This document shows, one piece after another, positions 8,204-16,450 of a stretch of DNA of 45,775 nt (position 1 is the first letter of the stretch; each line of letters opens with the position of its first letter). Source of the stretch: JBKHAJ01 sp964641125 (GTDB taxonomy: Bacteria; Spirochaetota; Spirochaetia; SPDA01; CAZSGZ01); the NCBI GenBank assembly GCA_964641125.1, contig CAZXMO010000019.1, forward strand, positions 1 to 45,775, written 5' to 3'. Position numbers and translations under genes: made by a program. Below the pieces are notes generated by a model. That model was given only the letters and a program-made list of their open reading frames with translations. It was not told the origin of the DNA and made no database searches.

Positions 8204-9319
8204 TTAACCGCGGCGCAGCGAATTGAGCATCTCGGTCACATAGGGGTGCCTCAGGCCCATCTTCTGGTACCGGATGAGAACTTCGACGGCCTTGTCCCTC
8301 CGGTTGAGCTTGAGGTAGCAGTCGGCTATTTCGGTGTACAGGCGGTGATTTTTGGGATCGTTCTTCATAAGTCCGTAGAGGGACTCGACGGCATTCTCGT
8401 AGTTGCCCCGGGCCTTGTTGATCAGAGCGAGACCTAAGATGGCATAGACGTCGAACTCAATGTTCAGCGCCTTTTTGTAGTATTCCTCGGCGGATTCATA
8501 TTCTCCGAGATTTCGGTAGGCGTCCCCCACCCGGGTGAGTATAACCTTGTTCGAAGGATCCCTTTCCAGAATGCGCTCCCAATACTCCAATGACCTCCGC
8601 TGCTGATTGAGGCCCCGGTAGCAGTCGGCGAGGCCGAAGAGGGCGTAGAAGTTCTTAGGATCGTTTTCCAGGGCCTGCTCGAAGTACTCTATCCCCTCTT
8701 CGAAGGTCTTGAGCTTCCGGTGACAGTTGCCGAGGGAAGTGAGGACCCTGATGTCGACGTTTTCCTTCGTTATCTCATACATCCGTTCCCAGTACTTGAG
8801 GGCCTCCTCGTATTCCCTGAAATCGTAGTGGAGGTGTCCGAGCCCGATGAGAGCGTAGGGATTATCCAGCTCCATTTCGAGGACCTTGAGGTAGATCTCC
8901 CGGGATTTTTTGAGGTCCCTGACCTTGCGGTAGGCATCGGCTACCCTCGTAAGAACGGTTACATTGCTGTCGTCGTGGAGGAGATACTGCTCCCATATCT
9001 TTATTGCCTGGCTGTATTTCTTGAGTGCCTTGTAGCAGTCGGCAAGGCCGAAGAGGGCGTAGTTGTTCCCCGGATGATGCTCGAGACAGGTTGTGTAGTA
9101 TTCGATAGCCTGCTTGAACCACCGCTTTTTCCGATAGGCGTCTCCGATGCCCACTAAGGCATAGTTGTTCGCCGGATCGGCTTCGAGAATCTCCCGGAAG
9201 GCGGCGACAGCTTCGTCGAGTTTATTCTCCTTGAGAAGCTGGTATCCGAGCTTGGATTTTTCGGAAATCTCCTGGAGCTTTTCTTCGGGCAGATTGGCGG
9301 TATGGTCGGTCTCACTCAT
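8204..9319 (-). CDS. TPR-repeat protein
   Basis: A 371-residue protein made almost wholly of about ten tetratricopeptide repeats with recurring motifs such as NNYALFGLADCYK and ILTRVGDAYR. TPR arrays are protein-binding scaffolds; no enzymatic domain, signal peptide or membrane segment is seen. I start at ATG 9319 (MSETDHTAN) because AAGG lies 9 nt upstream; the frame is open to 9337. It overlaps the upstream small gene by 8 bases (ATGAGTGA) and is followed closely by rlmN, so the three form one unit. The binding partner is unknown. Confidence 0.85.
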   Translation of the reverse strand: MSETDHTANLPEEKLQEISEKSKLGYQLLKENKLDEAVAAFREILEADPANNYALVGIGDAYRKKRWFKQAIEYYTTCLEHHPGNNYALFGLADCYKALKKYSQAIKIWEQYLLHDDSNVTVLTRVADAYRKVRDLKKSREIYLKVLEMELDNPYALIGLGHLHYDFREYEEALKYWERMYEITKENVDIRVLTSLGNCHRKLKTFEEGIEYFEQALENDPKNFYALFGLADCYRGLNQQRRSLEYWERILERDPSNKVILTRVGDAYRNLGEYESAEEYYKKALNIEFDVYAILGLALINKARGNYENAVESLYGLMKNDPKNHRLYTEIADCYLKLNRRDKAVEVLIRYQKMGLRHPYVTEMLNSLRRG

Positions 9320-9659
9320 TATCGGATACCTTGTCATGGAGCCACGCCTGGACTACCCCGGCCATTTTTTCGATCAGCCGGTCCCGTTTTTCGGGGGCGG
9401 GGGCCAGGTAGTACATCCGAACGGCTTCCAAGAAGTTGTTTTTCTTGTAGTAGTAGTCGCCCATCCGGGAAAGACCGTCCGCATACCCCGTGGTAATGAA
9501 AACCCGTTTTGCCTGCTCGTAGTTACCGTTATTGAACAGCTCGTTGCCTTTTCGGATAAGGGCGGTGCGTTGGTCTTTGTCTAAGGACTTTATCTGCTCC
9601 CTGGTTACTTTTATAAATCCGTCTTTCGGGATTTTTTGTAATGCCTCTTTTTTAGTCAT
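9312..9659 (-). CDS. Small helical TPR-like protein
   Basis: A 115-residue soluble protein beginning MTKKEALQKIPKDG. Residues about 35-100 read as helical pairs similar to TPR or Sel1 units (RKGNELFNNGNYEQAKRVF, then a GDYYYKKNNFLEAV helix). It overlaps the larger TPR gene by 8 bases, which suggests coupled translation and a shared role. ATG 9659 is chosen because the predicted promoter at 9681-9709 starts RNA near 9674, ruling out the longer frame from 9770. There is no clear Shine-Dalgarno. Function unknown. Confidence 0.75.
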   Translation of the reverse strand: MTKKEALQKIPKDGFIKVTREQIKSLDKDQRTALIRKGNELFNNGNYEQAKRVFITTGYADGLSRMGDYYYKKNNFLEAVRMYYLAPAPEKRDRLIEKMAGVVQAWLHDKVSDNE

Positions 9660-9680
9660 TAGTACGAATATCGTCTCAGT

Positions 9681-9709
9681 ATGATACAGAATTTTAGGAG
9701 AAATTGCAA
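9681..9709 (-). promoter_or_regulatory. Sigma-70 promoter of the TPR-TPR-rlmN unit
   Basis: Reading on the minus strand: TTGCAA (9709-9704), 17 nt spacer, TATCAT (9686-9681). The predicted start is near 9674, with a leader of about 15 nt before ATG 9659. It lies directly after the his terminator. Confidence 0.55.
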
Positions 9710-9719
9710 AGGTTTTGCG

Positions 9720-9743
9720 AAAAAAAACCGACCGGTCAGTCGG
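9720..9743 (-). terminator. Rho-independent terminator of the hisZGB operon
   Basis: On the minus strand a CCGAC/GTCGG stem with a 6-base loop is followed by a run of eight T (complement of 9720-9727). The hisB stop codon (9738-9736) lies inside the loop. The stem is short but the T tract is good. Confidence 0.65.
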
Positions 9744-10341
9744 AAAGGGTACCCTTGGTGGACCGTACACCTCCCGTAGCGGATACGGGGGCCAGAGCCG
9801 CTTCGAAAGCCTTTCCCGCCGCTTTGAACATCGCCTCCGCGAGGTGATGACTGTTCCGGCCGTACCGCCCGATCAGGTGGATCGTCGCTCTGCTCCGGGT
9901 GGTGAAGGCGTACCAGAACTCTTCTATAAGGCACGTCGGAAGGCTTCCCACGTACTCCTGGGGAAAAGCGGCTTCGAATCGAAGGTACGGTCTTCCCGAG
10001 AGATCCACCGCGGTTTCGGCTAAGGAGTCGTCCATGGGTATTACGGCGTGGCCGAATCTATGTACCGGACCATAGGTCTCGACGTAGCGGAATACCGCGT
10101 CTCCGAGGACAAGGCCCACATCCTCGACCAAGTGGTGTTGATCGATCTCCACATCCCCCTCCGCCGTCAGGGCGAGCCCCAGATTACCGTGGAAGGCGAA
10201 ACCGTTCAGGAGATGCTCGAGAAAGGGGATTCCCTTGATAGAGAGCTTTATATCCCGTCTCCTCGGCACCTCGAGCTCGAGAGAGACCGCCGTTTCCTTT
10301 GTCTTTCGTTCCGCGGAGATAATACGGGTTTCGGTTTTCAT
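9736..10341 (-). CDS. hisB: Imidazoleglycerol-phosphate dehydratase
   Basis: Sixth step of histidine synthesis: removes water from imidazole-glycerol phosphate to give imidazole-acetol phosphate. The 201 residues are the monofunctional dehydratase without the phosphatase domain of E. coli HisB. The two manganese-binding His motifs are present, HHLVEDVG and the later HHLAEAMFKAAGKAF. It is the last gene of hisZ-hisG-hisB; the stop codon lies in the terminator. Its ribosome binding site (GAAGGAAGAG) is supplied by a 14-bp tandem repeat shared with the hisG 3' end. Confidence 0.95.
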   Translation of the reverse strand: MKTETRIISAERKTKETAVSLELEVPRRRDIKLSIKGIPFLEHLLNGFAFHGNLGLALTAEGDVEIDQHHLVEDVGLVLGDAVFRYVETYGPVHRFGHAVIPMDDSLAETAVDLSGRPYLRFEAAFPQEYVGSLPTCLIEEFWYAFTTRSRATIHLIGRYGRNSHHLAEAMFKAAGKAFEAALAPVSATGGVRSTKGTLSD

Positions 10342-10383
10342 CTCTCTTCCTTCACTTCTCTTCCTTCACTTCTCTTCCTTCAC
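10342..10383. repeat. Three tandem copies of a 14-bp unit at the hisG-hisB junction
   Basis: The unit TTCTCTTCCTTCAC occurs at 10342-10355 (first base differs), 10356-10369 and 10370-10383. On the coding strand each copy reads GTGAAGGAAGAGAA. The first copy encodes the VKEEK end of HisG, the next junction makes its TGA stop, and the last copy places a purine-rich Shine-Dalgarno before hisB. Because 14 is not a multiple of 3, each copy is read in a different frame. Confidence 0.9.
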
Positions 10384-10995
10384 TACGAGATCCGCGAGTG
10401 CGTTGACCCGCTCATAGTTAAGTTTATAGTACGCGGGATTGGCGATCAAGTGCACTCGAATCGTCTCGAGCTCTTCCAATACTTCGAGATCGTTCGCCTC
10501 GAGGGTTGTCCCTGTTTCGACAAGGTCCACGATGTAGGGGGCGAGACCTAAGATCGGGGCCAGTTCCACCGAGCCGTTCAGCTTGATGATTCGGATGGGA
10601 ATGCCCCTCCCGTGGAAGTAATCTTTGGCGAACCTGGTGAACTTGGTGGCCACCTTCATGACCCGGTCCGCGGACCCGGAAAACCCTCTCTTCGCGGCCA
10701 GGCACATCCGGGTGCTCCCGAAGGGGAGGGTTCCGAGATTGACGAATCGGGTACCCGATTCGTAGAGGACGTCGCCGCCGCAGACTCCGATTCCGGCAAT
10801 CCCGTGTTTGACATAGGTGGGAAGATCGCTGTTCTTGACCAAAAAGCTCTCGATACTTCCCTCTTCGTCCCGTGCGACCAGCTTCCTCTCGTCGAAGTCA
10901 ATGGATATTCCTTTCGCGGCGAAGAGCTCCCGGGACCGATCGAAGAGCCTTCCCTTGGGAAAGGCGATTGATAAGGGCATAACTTTCGAATTCAT
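10366..10995 (-). CDS. hisG: ATP phosphoribosyltransferase, short form
   Basis: First and committed step of histidine synthesis, joining ATP to PRPP. At 209 residues it is the short HisG, which lacks the C-terminal regulatory domain and works only with HisZ, encoded just upstream. The family signature region is seen in SIAFPKGRL at the start, SDLPTYVKHGIAGIGVCGGD in the middle, and VDLVETGTTL near the end. The start overlaps the hisZ stop (ATGA, 10992-10995). The last codons lie in a 14-bp tandem repeat. Confidence 0.95.
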   Translation of the reverse strand: MNSKVMPLSIAFPKGRLFDRSRELFAAKGISIDFDERKLVARDEEGSIESFLVKNSDLPTYVKHGIAGIGVCGGDVLYESGTRFVNLGTLPFGSTRMCLAAKRGFSGSADRVMKVATKFTRFAKDYFHGRGIPIRIIKLNGSVELAPILGLAPYIVDLVETGTTLEANDLEVLEELETIRVHLIANPAYYKLNYERVNALADLVVKEEK

Positions 10996-12095
10996 AGGAT
11001 CACCGTCCTCCCTTCTAAGCGGAGCTTTTCCGCCGCCGCGAACCTTTCGGAGAAGGTCGCTCCGGGGGCGGGAACAGCGGTTTCCGTATCTCCCCCCGGG
11101 CCGGTCTCGAGAAAGGGCTCGATCTTGCGGAGCATCAACGAAAATCCTACCGACGGCGCGTCGAAACCGAAGAAACCCAACAGATTATCGTACCGTCCTC
11201 CGGTCACGAAGGATGAATCGATGTTCGGAGTGTAGCCCTGGAACACTATCCCCGTATGGTAGGGCTGGGAGCCTATCTCGGAGAGATCGATCCGAAATCG
11301 ATCCGTTTCGGCGTGCCCGATCAGCTCGGTAAAGAGGTCGCTCAGGTAGCGGAGCTCTCTCGATTCCTCCCGAGAGAGGAGCTCCAGGTCGGATCCTTCG
11401 AGGAGTCCGGTGAAGTCCTTGGAGGTCCCTATAAAACCGAACAGCTCGGTGACGAGATCGGCCTTGACCGCGGCCATGTTGCGGGAAGTCAGCCCTCGGT
11501 GAAGCGTCTCGAGATCCCGAAAGCGGACGGCTTCCACGAGACCGTTCCGCTCCTCTTCGGGTATTTCCCGGCATACCGAATTCCAGAGGCCGCGGCTTCC
11601 CACGTGGACTGCCGCCTCGGGGACCTTCAGGGCGGAGAGCACCCGGTCGAGGAGGAGCAAAACTTCGAGGTCGGCGTCCATTCCCCTCTTCCCGATAAGC
11701 TCGACTCCGGTCTGGAAGAATTCGTTCCGGGATATATCCTCGCTGTCCTGGTGCCGGAGTATTGTATCGGCGTACCATACCCGGGCGGGGAGGTCCTCCT
11801 CGGTCAGAAGGAGCCCCATCTGCTTGGCTAAGAAGAGGGTGATATCGGAACGGAGCATGAGGAGCTCACCCTCCCGGTCTATGAGCCTATAGATCGCGTC
11901 GAGGCCGCTTCCCCGGAGTAGGGGGCGGTAGGTGTCGAAGAAATCGAAGACCGGGACCTGGGCCGGCAGGTAGCCCCATCGGGTAAAGAGACGTTCCAAG
12001 GAACGGACGAGGTGCTTGTGTTTGAAGGCCTCTTCGAGATGAAAGCTCTCGGTTCCCTGGGGTATTTGGAGAAGTTTGCGTAACTTTTCGATCAT
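10992..12095 (-). CDS. hisZ: ATP phosphoribosyltransferase regulatory subunit HisZ
   Basis: A catalytically dead HisRS-like protein that pairs with short HisG and makes it active and histidine-sensitive. The 367 residues keep the class II synthetase core architecture: the YLPAQVPVFDFF motif-1 region, LLMLRSDITLFLAKQM for motif 2, and GGRYDNLLGFFG for motif 3. ATG 12095 has the strong site GGGAGG about 9 nt upstream. The frame is open to 12338, but the extra N-terminus is Ser/Arg-rich and lies before the promoter. HisZ is distinguished from HisS by its shorter length and hisG linkage. Confidence 0.92.
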   Translation of the reverse strand: MIEKLRKLLQIPQGTESFHLEEAFKHKHLVRSLERLFTRWGYLPAQVPVFDFFDTYRPLLRGSGLDAIYRLIDREGELLMLRSDITLFLAKQMGLLLTEEDLPARVWYADTILRHQDSEDISRNEFFQTGVELIGKRGMDADLEVLLLLDRVLSALKVPEAAVHVGSRGLWNSVCREIPEEERNGLVEAVRFRDLETLHRGLTSRNMAAVKADLVTELFGFIGTSKDFTGLLEGSDLELLSREESRELRYLSDLFTELIGHAETDRFRIDLSEIGSQPYHTGIVFQGYTPNIDSSFVTGGRYDNLLGFFGFDAPSVGFSLMLRKIEPFLETGPGGDTETAVPAPGATFSERFAAAEKLRLEGRTVIL

Positions 12096-12111
12096 CGTTT
12101 TCCTCCCGGTC

Positions 12112-12140
12112 ACTATATCAGAACGAGTCGAGCCCGGCAA
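12112..12140 (-). promoter_or_regulatory. Sigma-70 promoter of hisZGB
   Basis: On the minus strand: TTGCCG (12140-12135), 17 nt spacer, TATAGT (12117-12112). The predicted start is about 12105, a few bases before the GGGAGG ribosome binding site. It is back to back with the promoter of the 53-codon ORF. Confidence 0.5.
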
Positions 12141-12153
12141 TCGCGCTGAATTT

Positions 12154-12182
12154 TTGAAAAACGGATCGAGGCGGGGTATACT
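12154..12182 (+). promoter_or_regulatory. Sigma-70 promoter of the 53-codon ORF, leaderless
   Basis: TTGAAA (12154-12159), 17 nt spacer, TATACT (12177-12182). The ATG at 12190 begins 8 nt after the -10 box, so RNA should start at or one base before the start codon. Confidence 0.65.
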
Positions 12183-12189
12183 CTTAAGC

Positions 12190-12351
12190 ATGGACAGTAA
12201 AGAAAGTGATTTGGGGCTCTTCCTCCTGGAGATCCCCCTGCCGGAGTGCTGTGACCGGGATTTTATCCCTCCATTGGCTGAACATCTGAAGTTCGATGAA
12301 ACACGGGTCGAAGAGCGGTGGCGCCGGTGGCTCGACATTGTGGATCGTTAA
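12190..12351 (+). CDS. Small protein of 53 residues, unknown function
   Basis: A short ORF (starts MDSKESDLGLFLLEIPLPE, ends RRWLDIVDR) between divergent hisZ and convergent rsmD. It has no Shine-Dalgarno, but a good sigma-70 promoter places the transcription start on its ATG, which argues that it is real. The residues suggest a small acidic soluble protein with an amphipathic, Trp-containing C-terminal helix and a Cys-Cys pair at about residues 20-21. No signal peptide or known domain is seen. Codon use resembles the neighbours. It stops 7 nt before the rsmD stop on the other strand. Confidence 0.55.
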   Translation: MDSKESDLGLFLLEIPLPECCDRDFIPPLAEHLKFDETRVEERWRRWLDIVDR

Positions 12352-12358
12352 GAATAAA

Positions 12359-12889
12359 TCAAGCGCGATAGAATCTGAGGACGGATCTTCCGTATGTCCG
12401 GGTATCAACCTCTTCGAGGCCTCCCGCGGTTTCGGGGAGGTCGTCTTCCCGGGGATAGTGGATGAGACACAACCCCCGGGCCCGGAGAACGCCGGATTCG
12501 CCGACGAGGGTGATGAGCTTTTCTTTATTTGCATAATCGAAGGGGGGATCGAGATAGACGATGTCGAAGGTATCCGGATCCGTACTTTTGAGGTAGCTCT
12601 CCGCTGAGACCCCTAGGAGGCGGATCTCGGTCTCCACGATGCTTATGTTCTCCTTGATGACGGGGAGCTTCTTCCGGTCCCGTTCGACCAAGACGACCGG
12701 TTCCGCGCCCCGGGAGGCCGCCTCGATCCCGACCAGACCCGAACCGCTGAACAAGTCGAGAAAGGCATAACCCTCGATAACGCCTAGGATGGAAAACATC
12801 GATTCCCGCATCCGGTCCATCGCCGGCCGTATTACCCCTTTGGGACAGCGGATTTTCCTGTTCAAATAACGTCCCCCGGTTATGCGCAT
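12359..12889 (-). CDS. rsmD: 16S rRNA (guanine966-N2)-methyltransferase RsmD
   Basis: Methylates N2 of G966 in 16S rRNA during 30S assembly. The 176 residues show the family N-terminus MRITGGRYLNRKIRCP, the RPAMDRMRESMFSIL signature, the SAM-binding motif FLDLFSGSGLVGIEAASRGA, and the N6/N2-type catalytic motif DPPF in YLDPPFDY. Length is typical. A TATACT box ends 6 nt before the ATG, predicting a leaderless transcript. It is divergent from the V-ATPase operon. Confidence 0.94.
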   Translation of the reverse strand: MRITGGRYLNRKIRCPKGVIRPAMDRMRESMFSILGVIEGYAFLDLFSGSGLVGIEAASRGAEPVVLVERDRKKLPVIKENISIVETEIRLLGVSAESYLKSTDPDTFDIVYLDPPFDYANKEKLITLVGESGVLRARGLCLIHYPREDDLPETAGGLEEVDTRTYGRSVLRFYRA

Positions 12890-12895
12890 GGGCGG

Positions 12896-12901
12896 AGTAT
12901 A
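12896..12901 (-). promoter_or_regulatory. -10 box of rsmD, leaderless
   Basis: TATACT on the minus strand (12901-12896), with 6 nt to the A of ATG 12889, so RNA would start on the start codon. The -35 region (TTTCCC at 17 nt) is poor. Confidence 0.45.
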
Positions 12902-12963
12902 CGGGATCGGGTGAAAGAGGGAAAGACCGAGCGCCGGCCGCCCGCAGGGACCGCCCGGGCGCT

Positions 12964-12993
12964 TTGACTTTTTCCGTCGATTACGTACATACT
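12964..12993 (+). promoter_or_regulatory. Promoter of the V-ATPase operon
   Basis: TTGACT (12964-12969), then CATACT (12988-12993) at 18 nt spacing, or TACATA (12986-12991) at 16 nt. The start is expected near 13000, directly before the Shine-Dalgarno AAGGAG (13003-13008). Confidence 0.5.
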
Positions 12994-13014
12994 GTCCGCA
13001 CCAAGGAGCCGGTA

Positions 13015-13347
13015 ATGCAGGAAGTTCTCAAAGAAATTCTCGAGGCCGAGAAAGAAGCGGAAGAAGAGGTCAAGCGTGCCCGGGAAGAGGCCGCGAAGAT
13101 CCGGCGGGAAGCCGACGAGCAGAGTGAAGAAATCCTGAAAAAGGCCCGGGAAGAGGCTCACGAGACGGCGAGGACGGTGGCGATCGAGGCGGAACAGGCC
13201 GTGGAAGAGGAGTACCGGTCCGAGATCGATAAGGCCGAGGCAAGGAAGAACCGGTTCATCGAGGAGGAGTCGGGGCGTATCGATACTCTCGTCGACCGTT
13301 TAACCGGTATGATTCTATCGGGGACTTGGAGAGAAGAGAATAGATGA
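13015..13347 (+). CDS. V-type ATPase peripheral-stalk subunit G/H
   Basis: First gene of the V-ATPase operon. The 110 residues are almost entirely a charged coiled coil rich in E, K, R and A (EEVKRAREEAAKIRREADEQ and on), typical of the AhaH/VatG stalk subunit that pairs with subunit E to hold the catalytic head. ATG 13015 follows AAGGAG (13003-13008). The gene overlaps the next by ATGA (13344-13347). The low-complexity sequence prevents a firm family name, but length, position and composition all fit. Confidence 0.8.
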   Translation: MQEVLKEILEAEKEAEEEVKRAREEAAKIRREADEQSEEILKKAREEAHETARTVAIEAEQAVEEEYRSEIDKAEARKNRFIEEESGRIDTLVDRLTGMILSGTWREENR

Positions 13348-14417
13348 GCTCCCCGGTCAAAAAATACGCGTTTATCCACGCCAAGCTCAGGGCCCGCCTC
13401 GGCAAGATGCTGGACCGGGAGTTTTTCTTCCGTCTCTCCATCGCTTCGGGGCTTACCGAAGCCCTCCATATGCTGAAAGGGACCGAGTACGATAAAGTAT
13501 CCGACACCTACGACGAAACTGGGGATCTCAAGCTGGGTGAGCTCGAGCTGTTTCGGCGGGAGATAGAAACGGTTCGAAATATCGTAAAATACGTCGAGGA
13601 TGAAATCGCCGGTTTCGTGGAAGGGCTTCTTATGTACTACGAAATCGAGGTCCTCAAACACGCCCTGCGTCTTTGGTTCGACAGGACCGTGCGAAACAGG
13701 GACATCCGCAGAGCGGTAGGATACATTATTCGGGAGCGGATCGTTCATGATTTTCGTGTGGACGACATCATCAATGCCGAGAATCCGGAAAGTATCGAGG
13801 AGGCCCTGGAAGGGACTCCCTATCGAGATATTGCCGTGCGGCATATACCCGAGGTGATACAAAGCGGATCCCTCTTCTCCCTGGAGACGGAGCTCGATAA
13901 ATTCTACTATCGAACCGTCTTCCAAAGGCTCGAGCTGCTCCAGGGCCGGGACCGGAACACGGCCGAGCGGTTTCTTTCAGCGGAGGTAGACCTGGAGAAT
14001 CTCAACCGAATCGTTCGTTTCAACAGCTTCTACGGCTATTCCTACAAGGAATCTCTTCCTTTACTCGTACCCTACGGACGGGCTATGGAAAGGGGAATTT
14101 TCGAAGATATAGAATCGGCGGATAAGGATGAGCGGGGTCGAAGAAGGCTCTATTCCGCCTTCCTCGAGAGCTATGGTTTAACCGACTTTCCTTTGACCGA
14201 AACTATCGGCGAGGGGAACAACTTGCTTCTCCTCAACTCTCTCATGGAAGAAATCATCGATGGTGAGATAAAAAAGATCCTCTACGGCTATCCCTTTACT
14301 ATCGGGATTATTCTTGCTTACATAGTACTCAAGCAGAAAGAGATCCGGAAGCTCATGAGTATCTTGAATGCGCACTACTACGAGCTCCCGGAAGAAAAGA
14401 TGAGGCGGATTGTATGA
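13344..14417 (+). CDS. atpC: V-type ATPase subunit C (d-type)
   Basis: The central-stalk socket that connects rotor subunits D/F to the membrane c-ring. This helical 357-residue protein has the usual length and recognisable family stretches: the N-terminal KYAFIHAKLRAR, the VLKHALRLWFD helix, and the region around LETELDKFYYRTVFQ followed by DLENLNRIVRF. It overlaps both neighbours by ATGA. Sequence conservation in this family is weak, so the call rests partly on its place between subunits G/H and I. Confidence 0.87.
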   Translation: MSSPVKKYAFIHAKLRARLGKMLDREFFFRLSIASGLTEALHMLKGTEYDKVSDTYDETGDLKLGELELFRREIETVRNIVKYVEDEIAGFVEGLLMYYEIEVLKHALRLWFDRTVRNRDIRRAVGYIIRERIVHDFRVDDIINAENPESIEEALEGTPYRDIAVRHIPEVIQSGSLFSLETELDKFYYRTVFQRLELLQGRDRNTAERFLSAEVDLENLNRIVRFNSFYGYSYKESLPLLVPYGRAMERGIFEDIESADKDERGRRRLYSAFLESYGLTDFPLTETIGEGNNLLLLNSLMEEIIDGEIKKILYGYPFTIGIILAYIVLKQKEIRKLMSILNAHYYELPEEKMRRIV

Positions 14418-16426
14418 GTACGGCCCGAATGCGGCAGCTTATCGCGGCGGTGGATATCTCCCGTACCGACGCGGTTACCAAGGAGCTCCTCGATCAGGGG
14501 GTACTCCACTTTGTCAATATTCGGGAGCTCGACAAGGGATACTCCGACTCCCTCACTACGATCCCCCCCTCCGTTCCGCGGGAGTACTACGGGCGTCTTC
14601 GCAGGCAGATCGAGAGTTACCTCGCTCTGGCGGATATTCGTCCCGATGAAAGGGCCTCTCTGGACGTCCACGAGATGGAGCCGGTGGATACCGAGAAGAC
14701 CGAAGGAATTCTCGACAATTTGAGCGGCCGCATAAATGAAATACGGGAAAGGCAGAGGGAGCTCCAGCAGGAGATCTTGAGGCTCCAGGATTTGAGCCGC
14801 CAGATAGACCGCACCGGGGGCTTGGGAGCGGAGATGCTGAATAGGGAGTCGGGATACCTGGTGAGTCGGGCCGGACGGGTTCCCGAAGAGAACAGTCCGG
14901 ATCTCAAGGGGGGATTCGGTTCGATCCCCTCGGTAGTCCTTCCGTTAGGGCGTGAGGAGAACACCTATCTGGTCGTATACTTGAAGAGGGACCGGGACCG
15001 GGCCGAGCGGGTGCTTTCGAGCTCAGGCTGGACCGACATAGAGGTCGGGTCCGAGTCGGCGGAAGTCGGACGATTGGCTAAAGGAGACCTGGAGGCTAGG
15101 ATCGATGAGCTTGGGAGCCGTCAGCGTGAGGAAAGGAAAGAGGTCGTCTCCGCCGTGGAGCCCCATCGGGACGATCTCGTCCGGCGATGGGCGAATCTCA
15201 AGATGAACGAGCTCTGCGCGGGAATTACCTCCTACTATGGAAAGACCTCGCGGACGATGCTCTTTTCGGGGTGGGTCCCCGAAAACAAGAGGGAGGACAT
15301 AGACAGGGGCATCCGGCGGGCGGCCGAGGGCAAGTGTTATCTGGAGTGGCACAGCCCGAGACGGGCGGAAGGGGTCGACGCGGAGGAGACCCCGGTCAAA
15401 TTCACCAATCCCCGGTTCTTAGCCCCCTTCCAGATGCTCGTGGAGAACTACGCGGTCCCCGCCTACGGCAGCTTCGATCCCACTCCCATCGTAGCCGTGG
15501 CGTATCTGATCATGTTCGGCCTCATGTTCGGGGATGCGGGGCACGGATTGGTATTAGTCGCGGCGGGAATAGTCGGGACCCTTCTCTTGAAGGGGAAGCC
15601 TATCCGGCGATTGTTCCAGCTCATTACCTGGTGCGGAGCATCGGCTATGGTCTTCGGGGCGTTATTCGGCAGCTACTTTGGGATGGGGTGGCTCCCTCCG
15701 GTGTGGTTCGACTATCACGGGGCGGTTCTCGGGCACGCGGCGCCTTCCGGGTTCGTAAAGGATATCTACGGAATACTCACTCTGACCATCTACTTCGGTA
15801 TCGCCGTTATAGGGATCGGACTAGTTATCAACTGGTACAACCGGGTCCGAAGGGGGGAATGGTTCCGTCTGATCATGGACAAGGCGGGACTCCTCGGGGG
15901 ATGGATGTACGGAGGGGGAATCTATACGGCCTTCTACTTCGGAAACCACGAGTTCAAACAACTTCCCGGCGGAACACTCCTGTTTTTTCTCTTAGGCCTT
16001 CCCGCGATCCTCTTCGTGGGTAAACCTGTCATCGAGCATCTCCGGGAGAAGCGGCACGGACACGGAAAACCTTTCGGACCGCTTACGATAGTCGATTTTT
16101 TCATGGAGTGGCTCGTGGAGATGCTCGAGATCTTTTCCGGGTATCTTGCGAATACCTTGAGTTTCATGCGGGTGGCGGGGCTCGGAATAGCCCACGTGAG
16201 CCTGATGGTGGCCTTCTTCGAGATGGCCGATATGGCCGGCGGGGGAGGAGGTCTTTCGATCGGCTCGATCCTCATTCTCGTCGTAGGAAATGTGCTCGTT
16301 ATCGCCCTAGAGGGGCTGTCGGCGGGAATTCAGAGTCTCAGGCTCAACTACTACGAGTTTTTCTCGAAATACTTTTCCGGGACCGGGGTAGCCTATACAC
16401 CGGTAACCCTCAAGCAATATACATAA
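14414..16426 (+). CDS. atpI: V-type ATPase subunit I (a-type)
   Basis: Membrane stator subunit that forms the ion half-channels next to the c-ring. The N-terminal half (about 1-330) is cytoplasmic and helical. The C-terminal half contains about eight membrane helices, beginning with VAVAYLIMFGLMFGDAGHG. The conserved ion-path Arg is in IQSLRLNYYEFF near the end, and the protein finishes with the family motif SGTGVAYTPV. At 670 residues it has normal length. The ATGA overlap with subunit C implies coupled translation. Confidence 0.94.
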   Translation: MSTARMRQLIAAVDISRTDAVTKELLDQGVLHFVNIRELDKGYSDSLTTIPPSVPREYYGRLRRQIESYLALADIRPDERASLDVHEMEPVDTEKTEGILDNLSGRINEIRERQRELQQEILRLQDLSRQIDRTGGLGAEMLNRESGYLVSRAGRVPEENSPDLKGGFGSIPSVVLPLGREENTYLVVYLKRDRDRAERVLSSSGWTDIEVGSESAEVGRLAKGDLEARIDELGSRQREERKEVVSAVEPHRDDLVRRWANLKMNELCAGITSYYGKTSRTMLFSGWVPENKREDIDRGIRRAAEGKCYLEWHSPRRAEGVDAEETPVKFTNPRFLAPFQMLVENYAVPAYGSFDPTPIVAVAYLIMFGLMFGDAGHGLVLVAAGIVGTLLLKGKPIRRLFQLITWCGASAMVFGALFGSYFGMGWLPPVWFDYHGAVLGHAAPSGFVKDIYGILTLTIYFGIAVIGIGLVINWYNRVRRGEWFRLIMDKAGLLGGWMYGGGIYTAFYFGNHEFKQLPGGTLLFFLLGLPAILFVGKPVIEHLREKRHGHGKPFGPLTIVDFFMEWLVEMLEIFSGYLANTLSFMRVAGLGIAHVSLMVAFFEMADMAGGGGGLSIGSILILVVGNVLVIALEGLSAGIQSLRLNYYEFFSKYFSGTGVAYTPVTLKQYT

Positions 16427-16450
16427 AATGAGAAAAGGAAGGAGCAGCAT

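Noticed and set aside
13015..13347. Low-complexity, non-coding reading of the first V-ATPase ORF
   Set aside because: The Glu/Lys/Arg-rich coiled coil is typical of G/H stalk subunits, and the strong ribosome binding site and ATGA coupling support a real gene.
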